Counted from the stretch's first letter, positions 1 to 14,463 are shown. The stretch: 64,000 bases of DNA from Apostichopus japonicus (GCF_037975245.1 NC_092575.1:27811841-27875840), one strand, 5' to 3'. The notes: generated by a model not told the origin, from the letters alone. Numbers and translations: made by a program.

Positions 1-3000
1 TTTCATTAGAAAGAAGAACATTACCTTACAGTTTGTCTAATATTATATATTACATTAGAAAGAAGAACAGTACCTTACAATATGTCTATTAGTATACAGT
101 ACATCAGAAAGAAGAACATTACCTTACAATATGTCTATTAGTATACAGTAGATTAGAAAGAAGAACATTACCTTACAGTATATCTATTAGTATATATACA
201 GTACATTAGAAAGAAGAAAATTACCTTACAGTTTGTCTAATAGTAAACAGTACATTATAGAGAAGAACATTACCTTACAGTTTGTCTATCATTATACATT
301 TCATTAGAAAGAAGAACAGTACCTTACAGTATGTCTATTAGTATATATACAGTACATGAGAGAGAAGAACATTACCTTATTTGTCTATTAGTATCTAGTA
401 CATTAGAAAGAAGAACATTACCTTACAGTTTGTCTATCATTATACATTTCATTAGAAAGAATAACATTACCTTACAGTATGTCTATTAGTATACATTTCA
501 TTAGAAAGAATAACATTACCTTACAGTATGACTATTAGTATATACACAGTAGACTGGAGAGATGAACAGTAACTTACAGTATATCTATTAGTATACAGTA
601 CATTAAAAAGAAGAACATTACCTTACAGTATGTCTATTAGTATACATTTCATTAGAAAGAAGAACATTACCTTACAGTTTGTCTAATATTATATATTACA
701 TTAGAAAGAAGAACAGTACCTTACAATATGTCTATTAGTATACAGTACATCAGAAAGAAGAACATTACCTTACAATATGTCTATTAGTATACAGTAGATT
801 AGAAAGAAGAACATTACCTCACAGTATGTCTTTTAGTATATACAGTACATGAGAGAGAAGAACATTACCTTACAGTATGTCTATTATTTTACATTACATT
901 AGAAAGAAGAACATTACCTTACAGTATGTCTATTAGTATATATACAGTAGATTAGAAAGAAGAACATTACCTTACAGTAAGTCTATTAGTATACAGTACA
1001 TTAGAAAGACGAATATTACCTTACAGTATGTCTATACGTATACATTACATTAGAAAGAAGAACATTACCTTACAGTTTGTCTATTAGTATACAGTACATT
1101 AGAAAGAAGAACATTACCTTACAATATGTCTATTAGTATACAGTAGATTAGAAAGAAGAACATTACCTTACAGTATGTCTATATGTATATATTACATTAA
1201 AAAGAAGAACACTACCTTACAGTTTGTCTATCATAATACAGTACATTAGAAAGAAGAACATTACCTTACAGTATGTCTATTAGTATACAGTACATCAGAA
1301 AGAAGAACATTACCTTACAATATGTCTATTAGTATACAGTAGATTAGAAAGAAGAACATTACCTTACAATATGTCTATTAGTATACAGTAGATTAAAAAG
1401 AAGAACATTACCTTACAATATGTCTATTAGTATACATTACATTATAAAGAAGAACATTACCTTACAGTATGTCTATTAGTATACAGTACATCAGAAAGAA
1501 GAACATTACCTTACAGTTTGTCTATTAGTATGCAGTAGATTAAAAAGAAGAACATTACCTTACAGTATGTCTATTAGTATATATACATTACATTAGAGAG
1601 AAGAACATTACCTTACAGTATGTCTTTTAGTATACAGTACATCAGAAAGAAGAACATTACCTGACAGTTTGTCTATACGTATACATTACATTAGAAAGAA
1701 GAACATTACCTTACAGTATGTCTATTATACAGTACATTAGAAAGACGAACATTACCATACAATATGTCTATACTTATACATTACATTAGAGAGAATAACA
1801 TCACCTTACAGTTTGTCTATTATTATACATTACAATAGAAAGAAGAACATTACCTTACAGTTTGTTTATTAGTATACAGTACATTAGAAGATGAACATCA
1901 CCTTACAGTATGTACATATATTATTATACAGTACATTAGACAGAAAAACATTACCTTAAAGTTTGTCTATCAGTATACATTACATTAGAAAGAAGAACAT
2001 TACCTTACAGTATGTATATTAATATACAGTAGATTAGAGAGAAGAACATTACCTTACATTATGTATATATATTATTATAGAGTACATTAGACAGAAGAAC
2101 ATTACCTTACAGTATGTCTATTATACAGTACATTAGAAAGACGAACATTACCTTACAATATGTACATATATTATACAGTACATAAGACGGAAAAACATTA
2201 CCTTAAAGTTTGTCTATCAGTATACATTACATTTGAATAAGAACATTACCTTACAATATGTCTATTAATATACAGTAGATTAGAGAGAAGAACATTACCT
2301 TACAGTTTGTCTATTAGTATATATACAGTACATGAGAGAGAAGAACATTACCTTAAAGTTTGTCTATTAGTATACAGTAGATTAGAGAGAAGAACATTAC
2401 CTTACAGTTTGTCTATTAGTATACATTACATTAGAGAGAATAACATCACCTTACAGTTTGTCTATTATTATTCATTACAATAGAAAGAAGAACATATCCT
2501 TACAGTATGTCTATTAGTAAATATACAGTAGATCAGAGAGTAGAACATTACCTTACAGTATGTCTATTAGTATACAGTACATTACAAAGAAGAACATTAC
2601 CTTACAGTATGTCTATAAGTATACATTACATTAGAAAGAAGAACATTACCTTTCAGTATATCTATTAGTATATATACAGTACATTAGAAAGAAGAACATT
2701 ACCTTACAGTATGTCTATTAGTATACAGTACATTAGAAAGAAGAGCATTACCTTACAGTTTGTCTATTAGTATACAGTACATTACAAAGAAGAACATTAC
2801 CTTACAGTATGTCTATAAGTATACATTACATTAGAAAGAAGAACATTACCTTACAGTATATCTATTAGTATATATACAGTACATTAGAAAGAAGAACATT
2901 ACCTTACAGTATGTCTATAAGTATACATTACATTAGAAAGAAGAACATTACCTTTCAGTATATCTATTAGTATATATACAGTACATTAGAAAGAAGAACA

Positions 3001-6000
3001 TTACCTTACAGTATGTCTATTAGTATACAGTACATTAGAAAGAAGAGCATTACCTTACAGTTTGTCTATTAGTATACAGTACATTACAAAGAAGAACATT
3101 ACCTTACAGTATGTCTATAAGTATACATTACATTAGAAAGAAGAATATTACCTTACAGTATATCTATTAGTATATATACAGTACATTAGAAAGAAGAACA
3201 TTACCTTACAGTATGTCTATTAGTATACAGTACATTAGAAAGAAGAGCATTACCTTACAGTATATCTATTTAAAAGAAGAAAATTACCTTACAGTTTGTA
3301 TATTTGTATGCAGTACATTACAAAGAAGAACATTACCTTACAGTATGTCTATTAGTATACAGTACATTAGGAAGAAGAAAATTACCTTACAGTTTGTACA
3401 TTAGTATACAGTACATTAAAAAGAAGAATATTACCTTACAGTATGTCTATTAGAATACAGTACATTAGAAAGAAGAACATTACCTTACAGTATGTCTATC
3501 ATTATACATTTCATTAGAAAGAATAACATTACCTTACAGTTTGTCTATAAGTATACATTAAATTAGAAAGAAGAACATTACCTTACAGTATGTCTATTAG
3601 GTTACAGTACATTAGAAAGAAGAACATTACCTTACAGTATGTCTATTAGTATACAGTACATTAGAAAGAAGAACATTACCTTACAGTATGTCTATTAGTA
3701 TGCAGTACATTAGAAAGAAGAACATTACCTTACAGTATGTCTATTACTATACAGTACATTAAAAAGAAGAACATTACCTTACAGTATGTCTATTACTATA
3801 TATTACATTAAAAAGAAGAACATTACCTTACAGTTTGTCTCTTAGTATACAGTAGATTAGAAAGAAGAACATTACCTTACATTATGTCTATACGTATACA
3901 TTACATTAGAGAGAATAACATTACCATACAGTTTGTCTATTATTATATATTACATTAGATAGAAGAACAGTACCTTACAGTATGTCTATTACTATATATT
4001 ACATTAAAAAGAAGAACATTACCTTACAGTTTGTCTCTTAGTATACAGTACATTAGAAAGAAGAACATTACCTTACAGTTTGTCTCTCATTATCAATTTC
4101 ATTAGAAAGAAGAACATTACCTTGCAGTTTGTCTATTAGTATACAGTACATTAGAAAGAAGAACATTAACGTACAGTATGTCTGTACGTATACATTACAT
4201 TAGAAAGAAGAACAGTACGTTACAGTATGTATGCAAAATATTATACAGTACATTAGACAGAAGAACATTACCTTAAAGTTTGTCTATTCGTATACATTAC
4301 ATTAGAAAGAAGAACATTTCCTTACAGTATGTTTATTAGTATACAGTACATTAGAAAGAAGAACATTACCTTACAGTATGTCTATACCTATACATTACTT
4401 TAGAAAGAGGAACATCACCTTACAGTTTGTCTATTAGTATACAGTACATCAGAAAGAAGAACATTACCTTACAGTATGTCTATACGTATACATTACATTA
4501 AAAAGAAGAACTTTACCTTACAGTATGTCTATTATACATTACATTAGAAAGACGAACATTACCTTACAGTATGTCTATTTATTTATAGTAAATTAGAGAG
4601 AAGAACATTACCTTGCAGTATGTCTAAATGTATACATTACATTAGAGAGAAGAACATTACCTTACAGTTTGTCTATTAGTATACATTACATTAGAAAGAA
4701 GAACATTACCTTACAGTATGTCTATACCTATACATTACATTAGAAAGAAGAACATTACCTTACAGTATGTCTATTATACAGTACTTTAGTAAGACGAACA
4801 TTACCTTACAGTATGTCTATTAATATATAGTAGATTAGAGAGAAGAACATTACCTTACAGTATGTCTAAACGTATACATTACATTAGAGAGAAGAACATT
4901 ACCTTACAGTTTGTCTAATATTATATATTACATTAGAAAGAAGAACATTACCTCACAGTATGTCTATTAGTATACAGTACAGGAGAGAGAAGAACATTAC
5001 CTTACAGTATGTTTATTAATGTACATTACATTAGAAAGACGAACATTACCTTACAATATGTCTATTAGTATATATACAGTAGATTAGAGAGAAGAACATT
5101 ACCTTACAGTATGTTTATTAATATACATTACATTAGAAAGAAGAACATTACTTTACAGTTTGTCTATTATTATACATTACAATAGAAAGAAGAACATTAC
5201 CTTACAGTTTGTCTATTAGTATACAGTAGAAGAGAAAGAAGAACATTACCTTACAGTATGTCTATTAGTATAAATACAGTACATTAGAAAGAAGAACATT
5301 ACCTTACAGTTTGTCTATTAGTATACATTACATTAGAAAGAAGAACATTACCTTACAGTATGTCTATACGTATACATTACATTAGAAAGAAGAACATTAC
5401 CTTACAGTATGTCTATTATACAGTACATTAGAAAGACGAACATTACCTTAAAGTATGTCTATTAATATATAGTAGATTAGAGAGAAGAACATTACCTTAC
5501 AGTATGTCTAAACGTATACATTACATTAGAGAGAAGAACATTACCTTACAGTTTATCTAATATTATATATTACATTAGAAAGAAGAACATTACCTTACAG
5601 TATGTCTATTAGTATACAGTACAGGAGAGAGAAGAACATTACCTTACAGTATGTTTATTAATGTACATTACATTAGAAAGAAGAACATTACCTTACAATA
5701 TGTCTATTAGTATATATACAGTAGATTAGAGAGAAGAACATTACCTTACAGTATGTTTATTAATATACATTACATTAGAAAGAAGAACATTACTTTACAG
5801 TTTGTGTATTATTATACATTACAATAGAAAGAAGAACATTACCTTACAGTCTGTCTATTAGTATACAGTAGAAGAGAGAGAAGAACATTACCTTACAGTA
5901 TGTTTATTAATATACATTACATTAGAAAGAAGAACATTACCTTACAGTATGTCTATTATACAGTACATTAGAAAGACGAACATTACCTTACAGTATGTCT

Positions 6001-9000
6001 ATTAATATATAGTAGATTAGAGAGAAGAACATTACCTTACAGTATGTCTAAACGTATACATTACATTAGAGAGAAGAACATTACCTTACAGTTTGTCTAA
6101 TATTATATATTACATTAGAAAGAAGAACATTACCTTACAGTATGTCTATTAGTATACAGTACAGGAGAGAGAAGAACATTACCTTACAGTATGTTTAATA
6201 TTGTACATTACATTAGAAAGAAGAACATTACCTTACAATATGTCTATTAGTATATATACAGTAGATTAGAGAGAAGAACATTACCTTACAGTATGTTTAT
6301 TAATATACATTACATTAGAAAGAAGAACATTACTTTACAGTTTGTCTATTATTATACATTACAATAGAAAGAAGAACATTACCTTACAGTCTGTCTATTA
6401 GTATACAGTAGAAGAGAGAGAAGAACATTACCTTACAGTATGTCTATTAGTATAAATACAGTACATTAGAAAGAAGAACATTACCTTACAGTTTGTCTAT
6501 TAGTATACAGTACATTAGAAAGAAGAACATTACCTTACAGTTTGTCTATTAGTATACATTACATTAGAAAGAAGAACATTACCTTACAGTATGTCTATAC
6601 GTATACATTACATTAGAAAGAAGAACATTACCTTACAGTATGTCTATTATACAGTACATTAGAAAGACGAACATTACCTTACAGTATGTCTATTAATATA
6701 TAGTAGATTAGAGAGAAGAACATTACCTTACAGTATGTCTAAACGTATACATTACATTAGAGAGAAGAACATTACCTTACAGTTTATCTAATATTATATA
6801 TTACATTAGAAAGAAGAACATTACCTTACAGTATGTCTATTAGTATACAGTACAGGAGAGAGAAGAACATTACCTTACAGTATGTTTATTAATGTACATT
6901 ACATTAGAAAGAAGAACATTACCTTACAATATGTCTATTAGTATATATACAGTACATTAGAAAGAAGAACATTACCTTACAGTTTGTCTATACCTATACA
7001 TTACTTTAGAAAGAGGAACATCACCTTACAGTTTGTCTATTAGTATACAGTACATCAGAAAGAAGAACATTACCTTACAGTATGTCTATACGTATACATT
7101 ACATTAAAAAGAAGAACTTTACCTTACAGTATGTCTATTATACATTACATTAGAAAGACGAACATTACCTTATAGTATGTCTATTTATTTATAGTAGATT
7201 AGGGAGAAGAACATTACCTTGCAGTATGTCTAAACGTATACATTACAATAGAAAGAAGAACATTACTTTACAGTTTGTCTATTAGTTTACAGTACAAGAG
7301 AGAGAAGAACATTACCTTACAGTATGTTTATTAATATACATTACATTAGAAAGAAGAACATTACTTTACAGTTTGTCTATTATTATACATTACAATAGAA
7401 AAAAGAACATTACTTTACAGTTTGTCTATTAGTATACAGTACAAGAGAGAGAACAACATTACCTTACAGTATGTATATTAATATACATTACATTAGAAAG
7501 AAGAACATTACCCTACAATATGTCCATTAGTATATATTCAGTAGATTAGAGAGAATAACATTACCTTACAGTTTGTCTATTATTATATATTACATTAGAA
7601 AGAAGAACATTACCTTACAGTATGTCTATTAGTATACAGTAGATTAAAGAGAAGAACATTACCTTACATTATGTCTATACGTATACATTACATTAGAGAG
7701 AATAACATTACCTTACAGTTTGTCTATTATTATATATTACATTAGAAAGATGAACATTACTTTACAGTATGTCTATTAGTATATACAAAACATGAGAGAG
7801 AAGAACATTACGTTTCAGTTTGTTTATTAGTATACAGTACATTAGAAGATGAACATCACCATACAGTATGTATATATATATTATTATACAGTACAGTACA
7901 TTAGACAGAAGAACATTACCTTAAAGTTTGTCTATTAGTATACATTTCATTAGAAAGAAGAACATTACCTTACAGTATGTCTATTAGTATACATTTCATT
8001 AGAAAGAAGAACATTACCTTACAGTATGTCTATTATTATATATTACATTAGAAAGAAGAACATTACCTTACAGAATGCTTATTAGTATATAGTAGATTAG
8101 AGAGGAGAACATTACCTTACAGCATGTCTATACGTATACATTACATTAGAGAGAATAACATTACCTTACAGTTTGTCTATTATTATATATTACATTAGAA
8201 AGATGAACATTACTTTACAGTATGTCTATTAGTATATACAAAACATGAGAGAGAAGAACATTACGTTACAGTATGTTTATTAGTATACATTACATAAGAA
8301 AGAAGAACATTACCTTACTGTATGTATACATCATATTATACAGTACATTGGAAAAAAAGAACATTACCTACAGTTTGTCTATTAGTAAACAGTACATTAC
8401 AAAGAAGAACATTACCTTACAGTATGTCTATACGTATACATAACATTAGAAAGAAGAACATTACCTTACAGTTTGTCTATTAGTATACAGTACATCAGAA
8501 AGATGAATATTACCTTACAGTATGTCTATTAGTATACAGTACATCAGAAAGAAGAACATTACCTTACAGTATGTCTATACGTATACATTACATTAGAGAG
8601 AATAACATTACTTTACAGTTTGTCTATTATTATATATTACATTTGAAAGAAGAACATTACCTTACAGAATGCTTATTAGTATATAGTAGATTAGAGAGAA
8701 GAACATTACCTTACAGTATGTCTATACGTATGCATTACATTAGGGAGAATAACATTACCTTACAGTTTGTCTATTTTTATATATTACATTAGAAAGAAGA
8801 ACATTACCTTACAATATGTCTATTAGTATGCAGTAGATTAGAGAGAAGAACATTACCTAACAGTATGTCTATTAGTATATATACAGTACATGAGAGAGAA
8901 GAACATTACCTTACAGTTTGTCTATTAGTATCTAGTACATTAGAAAGAAGAACATTACCTTACTGTATGTATACATCATATTATACAGTACATTGGAAAA

Positions 9001-11546
9001 AAAGAACATTACCTACAGTTTGTCTATTAGTATACAGTACATTAGAAAGAAGAACATTACCTTACAGTATGTCTATACGTATACATAACATTAGAAAGAA
9101 GAACATTACCTTACAGTTTGTCTATTAGTATACAGTACATCAGAAAGTAGAACATTACCTTACAGTATGTCTATAAGTATACATTACATTAGAAAGAAGA
9201 ACATTACCTTACAGTTTGACTATTAGTATACAGTGCATTAGAAAGAAGAACATTACCTTACAATATGTCTATTAGTATACAGTAGATCAGACAGAAGAAC
9301 ATTACTTTGCAGTATGTCTATACGTATACATTACATTAGGGAGAATAACATTACTTTACAGTTTGTCTATTATGATATATTACATTAGAAAGAAGAACAT
9401 TACCTTACAGAATGCTTATTAGTATAGAGTAGATTAGAGAGAAGAACATTACCTTACAGTATGTCGAAACGTATACATTACATTAGAGAGAAGAACATTA
9501 CCTTACAGTTTGTCTATTAGTATACATTACATTAGAAAAAAGAACATTACCTTACAGTATGTCTATTAGTATACAGTACATTAGAAAGAAGAACATTACC
9601 TTACAGTATGTCTATTAGTATACATTACATTAGAAAAAAGAACATTACCTTACAGTATGTCTATTAGTATACAGTACATTAGAAAGATGAACATTAACTT
9701 ACAGTATGTCTATACGTATACATTAAATTAGAGAGAATAACATTACCTTACAGTTTGTCTAATTTTATATATTACATTAGAAAGAAGAACATTACCTTAC
9801 AATATGTCTATTAGTATGCAGTAGATTAGAGAGAAGAACATTACCTTACAGTTTGTCTATTAGTATACAGTACAGTAGAAAGAAGAATATTACCTTACAG
9901 TATGTTTATTAGTATACATTACATTAGAAAGAAGAACATTACCTTACTGTATGTATACATCATATTATACAGTACATTGGAAAAAAAGAACATTACCTTA
10001 CAGTTTGTCTATTAGTATACAGTACAGTAGAAAGAAGAATATTACCTTACAGTATGTTTATTAGTATACATTACATTAGAAAGAAGAACATTACCTTACT
10101 GTATGTATACATCATATTATACAGTACATTGGAAAAAAAGAACATTACCTACAGTTTGTCTATTAGTATACAGTACATTAGAGAGAAGAACATTACCTTA
10201 CAGTATGTCTATACGTATACATAACATTAGAAAGAAGAACATTACCTTACAGTTTGTCTATTAGTATACAGTACATTAGAAAGAAAAACATTACCTTACA
10301 GTATGTCTATACGTATACAGTACATTAGAAAGAAGAACATTACCTTACAATATGTCTATTAGTATACAGTAGATCTGAGAGAAGAACATTACTTTACAGT
10401 ATGTCTATACGTATACATTACATTAGAGAGAATAACATTACTTTACAGTTTGTCTATTATGATATATTACATTAGAAAGAAGAACATCACCTTACAGGAT
10501 GCTTATTAGTATAGAGCAGATTAGAGAGAAGAACATTACCTTACAGTTTGTCTATTAGTATATATACAGTACATGAGAGAGAAGAACATTACCTTACAGT
10601 TTGTCTAATTTTATATATTACATTAGAAAGAAGAACATTACCTTACAATATGTCTATTATTATACAGTACATTAGAGAGAATAACATTACCTTACAGTAT
10701 GTCTATTAGTATACAGTACATTAGAAAGAATAACATTACCTTACAGTTTGTCTATTAGTATACAGTACATTAGAAAGAAGAAAATTACCTTACAGTTTGT
10801 CTATTAGTATACAGTACATTAGAAAGAAGAACATTACCTTACAGTATGTCTATTAGTATACAGTACATTAGAAAGAAGAACATTACCTTACAGTATGTCT
10901 ATTAGTATACAGTACATTAGAAAGAAGAACATTACCTTACAGTATGTCTATTAGTATATATACAGTACATGAGAGAGAAGAACATTACCTTACAGTACGT
11001 CTATGAGTATACAGTAGATTAAAGAGAAGAACATTACCTTACAGTATGTCTATACGTATACATTACATTAGAGAGAATAACATTACCTTACAGTTTGTCT
11101 ATTATTATATATTTCATCACAAAGAAGAACATTACCTTACAGCATCTCAATACGTATACATTACATTAGAGAGAATTTCATTACTTTACAGTTTGTCTAT
11201 TATTATATATTATATTAGAAAGAAGAACATTACCTTACAGAATGCTTATCAGTATATAGTAGATTAGAGAGAAGAACATTACCTTACAGTATGTCTATTA
11301 GTATACATTACATTAGAAAGAAGAACATTACCTTACAGTATATCTATTAGTATACAGTACATTAGAAAGAAGAACATTACCTTACAGTATGTCTATTACA
11401 GTATACAGTACATTAGAAAGAGAACATTACCTTACAGTTTGTCTTTTAGTATACAGTACATTAGAAAGAAGAAAATTACCTTACAATATGTCTATTAGTA
11501 TGCAGTAGATTAGAGAGAAGAACATTACCTTACAGTTTGTCTATAC
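1..11546. repeat. Minisatellite array, left part (unit about 49 bp)
   Basis: The whole stretch is tandem copies of a unit close to 49 bp. Each unit has a purine-rich block (TTAGAAAGAAGAACATTACC), then TTACAGTATGTC, then TATTAGTATACAGTA. Variant units read TATACGTATACATTA or carry an extra TATA. About 235 units fit here, and the array runs off the left edge of the window. Units differ by scattered substitutions and small indels. Some blocks of several units recur as larger copies, for example around 5400-6200 and 6500-7000. Short open frames occur (for example 8865-9128) only because the unit is stop-poor; they look like repeat artefacts. The array resumes at 31012. Confidence 0.97.
11543..11546. 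repeat. Left target-site duplication of element A (ATAC)
   Basis: ATAC sits directly outside the left LTR end and again directly outside the right LTR end at 31012-31015. Removing 11547-31015 restores a normal minisatellite unit reading TGTCTATACGTATA. This shows that 11547-31011 arrived as one integration event with a 4-bp stagger. The neighbouring gypsy element C also has a 4-bp duplication. Confidence 0.9.
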
Positions 11547-11633
11547 TGTAACGCTAACTCAGTCTAAGATTCTGGGGCGTCCAAATATTCCCTGCTGAGG
11601 ACTGGTGGTGGTATGGAAACAAATGCGGCTTGG
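11547..11633 (-). repeat. Element A, LTR 3' end fragment (87 bp) at left boundary
   Basis: This is identical by eye to the reverse complement of 30925-31011, the end of the full LTR. It is fused on its inner side to protease coding sequence, with the shared word CCAAGCCGC at the join. The terminal GTTACA faces the minisatellite, so the exposed end is a U5 end. Confidence 0.85.
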
Positions 11634-12289
11634 TACCACGTGACTCTGGGGATTAACCACAGCTTTAGCTACCATAATCGAGTGTTTCTTTACAAAACTT
11701 TCACAAGGCTCTACAATAAACTCTGTTCCGTCTAATTTATTGGCAAGTTTACCTGGTACTACAATTTCCTGGCCTGGACTTATGCAGACCGTCTCAGCTA
11801 CCGTGATTCTATTCACTACGTTACTAGGGGCATTCAATCTCTCGTTGCCGAAACATTGAACCACAATATTCCCAATTTTTATCTGACCAAGGCCTAGATC
11901 TATTTGGCACTTGTATTTTGCGAGGAAATCACACCCTAATATGAAATCAGAAGATATGTTTGCAACCCACACCGGGTGGCTCGCCGAAAAATCTCCTATC
12001 TTCAATGAAAAATTACCACAACCGAACAACGGTATACTTCGATCATCGGCCATAACCAAGTCCTCTCCAGTTCTCTCTAACTTTGGCCGTGCACTCTGAA
12101 CAATTTCCTGATACATACTACGTTTCACCACACAAATATTTGCACCCGTATCAATCAAGCTATCTAAAGTCCTACCATGGATTTGTATTCTTGCGTACAA
12201 TCCATCTCTATTATTCTTTTCACTAAGTGACGTAACAAAGGGCCTTTTGGGACCACTAGCCGACTCATGGCCCGCTGAACCGGCTTTTA
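11559..12289 (-). pseudogene. Element A protease (aspartic, pol N-terminus), truncated
   Basis: Retropepsin-like protease of a Ty3/gypsy pol. The frame is -1 relative to gag and opens at the gag stop. The catalytic motif LIDTGA is about 45 residues from the shift site, and the flap and fold continue to a second hydrophobic motif (ILGCDFL). The last 23 residues or so are not protease. They are translated from the fused LTR end and stop at its TGA. The linker to reverse transcriptase that should follow lies 17 kb away at 29034-29159, minus strand, so the break is exactly between protease and linker. No ATG is needed because expression would be by frameshift. It acts in maturing the Gag-Pol polyprotein. 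Confidence 0.85.
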
Positions 12290-14330
12290 CTAGTTTCCCG
12301 AGTTATGACTTGTCCCATTGTTATCAGATACTTTTGGTTTTGGACAATCACGAGCAAAATGCCCAACTTCTTCGCAGTTGTAACATTTGTTGTCCCTGAT
12401 CATATTCCTACTCTCTCTCTTACGAGGCTTTTCCGAATTCCCGTGACTCTCCTCTAACGATTTAAAACATTCCTGGATTTTAGCTACCATTTTTTCTACA
12501 ACTTGGTCTAAATTACTCTGTACCTCTGTTGCCAGTTTCTGGTCAGTATCAGGGGGGCCTGACACAGCTCTAACTAACCTTCTACTATTTCTCTGATTTT
12601 CGGCCTGTTGAAACGTTTCAAATTCAATTGCTGTTTTTACTGCGCTGTCCAAACATTTTGGGCGAGACTGATATATTCCCCATCGCATGTCAGTATCAGG
12701 CAGCGCATCAATAAAATGATCTTTTGCCAAGGTCTCTTGTAGATCATAATTTAGCTTCAGGGTAGGCTAATTTAACCAATCTCCGGACTGACTGCGCTGA
12801 TTCTGGAAGGTTTTCACCTTTCTTTCTTTGTTTATTCTTTAACTGAGCACGGAATAATTCTGTTTGATTTTGTGACCCAAAACGTTTGGACAGGGCGGCA
12901 ACAAGCGAATAGTAATTACGACGCATCGAGGTGTCAAGGTCGCCTAATACTGACAGCGCTTCACCTCTTAAGGAAGCGGCAAGATGCATTCCTTTAGAAA
13001 GGGGATCCCATCTATTCATTTCTGCTATCAATTCAAACTGTACAATGTAATCATTCCACTCACTACTCCCGTCAAATGCTACGGGGCGTACTTCCGTTCT
13101 CTTTGGGTATATACGGGAATCTGAGGGAGGTACAGGCAAATCATTAGAATGGTATCTAACGGGCGGGGAATATTCCCCCAACTGCACATTTCTATCCGAG
13201 TTGTTGACAACTTGTCTATCATTAAGTTGATCATCTTCAATTCTCCTATAACTTCTACCAGCCTCCCTATTCACATAATGGCCAGCTCCATGGCGACTTA
13301 CGGAGGGACGGTGGTCCAAGTCGTAACCATAATTATTACATTTACGCCATTCGCCTACACTAGGATAACGTTTCTTATCGTCTGCTCTATCTAACCCCTC
13401 TAGAACTGACCTAGAATTACCTGCACCACTGATCAAATATTTATCTCTATACACTGTATCCTCACTAGGGTAACGGATCCTAGAGAGGGAATCACCCCTC
13501 GAAATTCCACTTGGCCCCGGGCCAGTTACACCACCCCGTGGCATACTGTCAGTCCCAGACTGACGAATTTCGTAACGCGCAGCCCTTGGCTGCAAGTCCT
13601 CCACCCCATATTGGGTCGCATTTCTTGTATCAATTTCCCTGGAACCTCGTCCAGGTACGCCCCCCAGTGGCATATGATCAGACCTAGACTGAAATAAATT
13701 GTACCCTGCAGTCCCTGACTGCGAATGCCTGACCCCCATATGGGCGGGACTTGACGTGTCTCTTTCTCTATCCGATAAACCATCACCAAAATTGATCAAC
13801 GGTGCATTCTCCCTATTAGACACAGTTCTACTGAAACCATTTCCCAGATCAAGTTTAACTACACTATTTGAAATAAAATTACGAGGGCATTCAGTAGGGG
13901 GCACATTTGCCCTCCTCTCACTCACACCATCGTCCACATTCCGGGGCTGCTGGTTTCTTTCTCTCTCCTCAAAATCACGAGAAACCCTCATACGTATGTC
14001 ACCCGTCACAGACAGAGACCTAACAGCCCCGAAGCTTGCTTCGCTATAACGCTTAGGCCCATTTAAGTAATGATTACGAGAATTTGAAAAATACTCACGT
14101 GGTAGCGTACTGCCATCCAAGCCGCCGTCACTGGGGACGCACTCGTCTACCACCATCCAATCCTGATTACACAAAACATTCCCATTCTGAATCTCACTAA
14201 GTGTGGGTTCTTCGCGAACTCTGTTCTCAAACTGTGAGCCCGAACAGGGTGCAACACTCTGTTCCCTACAGGAAACCAGTTCCTGCCTTGACACACAGGT
14301 GTCCGAATCAAAGCTAATTAAATCATTCAT
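12290..14330 (-). pseudogene. Element A gag, frameshifted
   Basis: Capsid/nucleocapsid gene. The reading starts at ATG 14330 (an upstream TTG at 14336 is in frame). About 350 residues rich in Arg, Ser, Asn and Gly come first, then a Retrotrans_gag-like capsid region near residues 390-530 (motifs WNDYIVQFE, MHLAASLRGEA). A frame change near 12745 splits it: the first frame stops at 12744, while the capsid C-terminus and a CCHC zinc knuckle (CYNCEEVGHFARDC) continue in another frame to the TAG at 12290. The knuckle would bind RNA. The long basic-polar N-terminal extension is unusual compared with element C gag (316 residues). The frameshift implies that this copy cannot make Gag. Confidence 0.85.
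12293..12299 (-). promoter_or_regulatory. Element A, -1 ribosomal frameshift heptamer GGGAAAC
   Basis: On the minus strand the gag frame reads TCG GGA AAC TAG. The heptamer G GGA AAC fits the X XXY YYZ slippery rule and ends right at the gag stop. A -1 slip leads straight into the protease frame, which is open from here. The heptamer and frames are seen directly; that ribosomes slip here is inferred from retroviral and retrotransposon practice. Confidence 0.7.
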
Positions 14331-14351
14331 GCTCAACAGAAAACAGAATCC

Positions 14352-14367
14352 GACCGCTTGCCACCAA
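14352..14367 (-). promoter_or_regulatory. Element A, primer-binding site candidate
   Basis: On the minus strand the LTR end GTTACA is followed at once by TTGGTGGCAAGCGG, beginning with the TGG expected to pair with a tRNA CCA end. Element C has the related TGGTGTCAGAAGTGG in the same place. The primer tRNA is not identified. It is not tRNA-Asp, whose complement would be TGGCTCCCCAGCGG. Confidence 0.6.
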
Positions 14368-14392
14368 TGTAACGCTAACTCAGTCTAAGATT
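14368..14392 (-). repeat. Element A, 25-bp LTR end joined to tRNA-Asp
   Basis: These 25 bp equal the last 25 bp of the LTR, in minus-strand sense, next to the primer-binding site and gag leader as expected for a 5' LTR. The LTR match stops abruptly at 14392/14393, where tRNA-Asp sequence begins. Confidence 0.85.
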
Positions 14393-14463
14393 TGGCTCCC
14401 CAGCGGGGAATCTAACCCCGGTCTTCCGCGTGACAGGCGGAGATACTCTCCACTATAGGCTAC
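14393..14463 (-). tRNA. tRNA-Asp (GTC)-derived sequence with templated CCA, fused into element A
   Basis: Minus-strand sense. The sequence shows an A-box region TATAGTGG, anticodon arm CCGCCTGTCACGCGG with anticodon GTC, the T arm CGGGGTTAGATTCCCCG, the acceptor 3' half CTGGGGAG and then CCA. CCA is not encoded in eukaryotic tRNA genes, so the source was probably a mature tRNA copied by reverse transcriptase. The acceptor 5' half is missing and is replaced by pol sequence, so this is not a functional tRNA gene. The T loop has TTAGATT rather than TTCGATT. The plus strand reads TGGCTCCCC immediately after the 25-bp LTR piece. Confidence 0.75.

Noticed and set aside
3213-11267. Several 60-90 codon frames in the minisatellite
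   Set aside because: They repeat with the 49-bp unit and change with its variants.
1-11546. CRISPR-like array
   Set aside because: Units are tandem without unique spacers, in a eukaryotic genome.
14393-14463. Functional tRNA-Asp gene, or a primer-binding site for tRNA-Asp on the plus strand
   Set aside because: The acceptor 5' half is missing. Nearly the whole tRNA, not 18 nt, is present, and the flanking LTR end faces the wrong way for a primer site.
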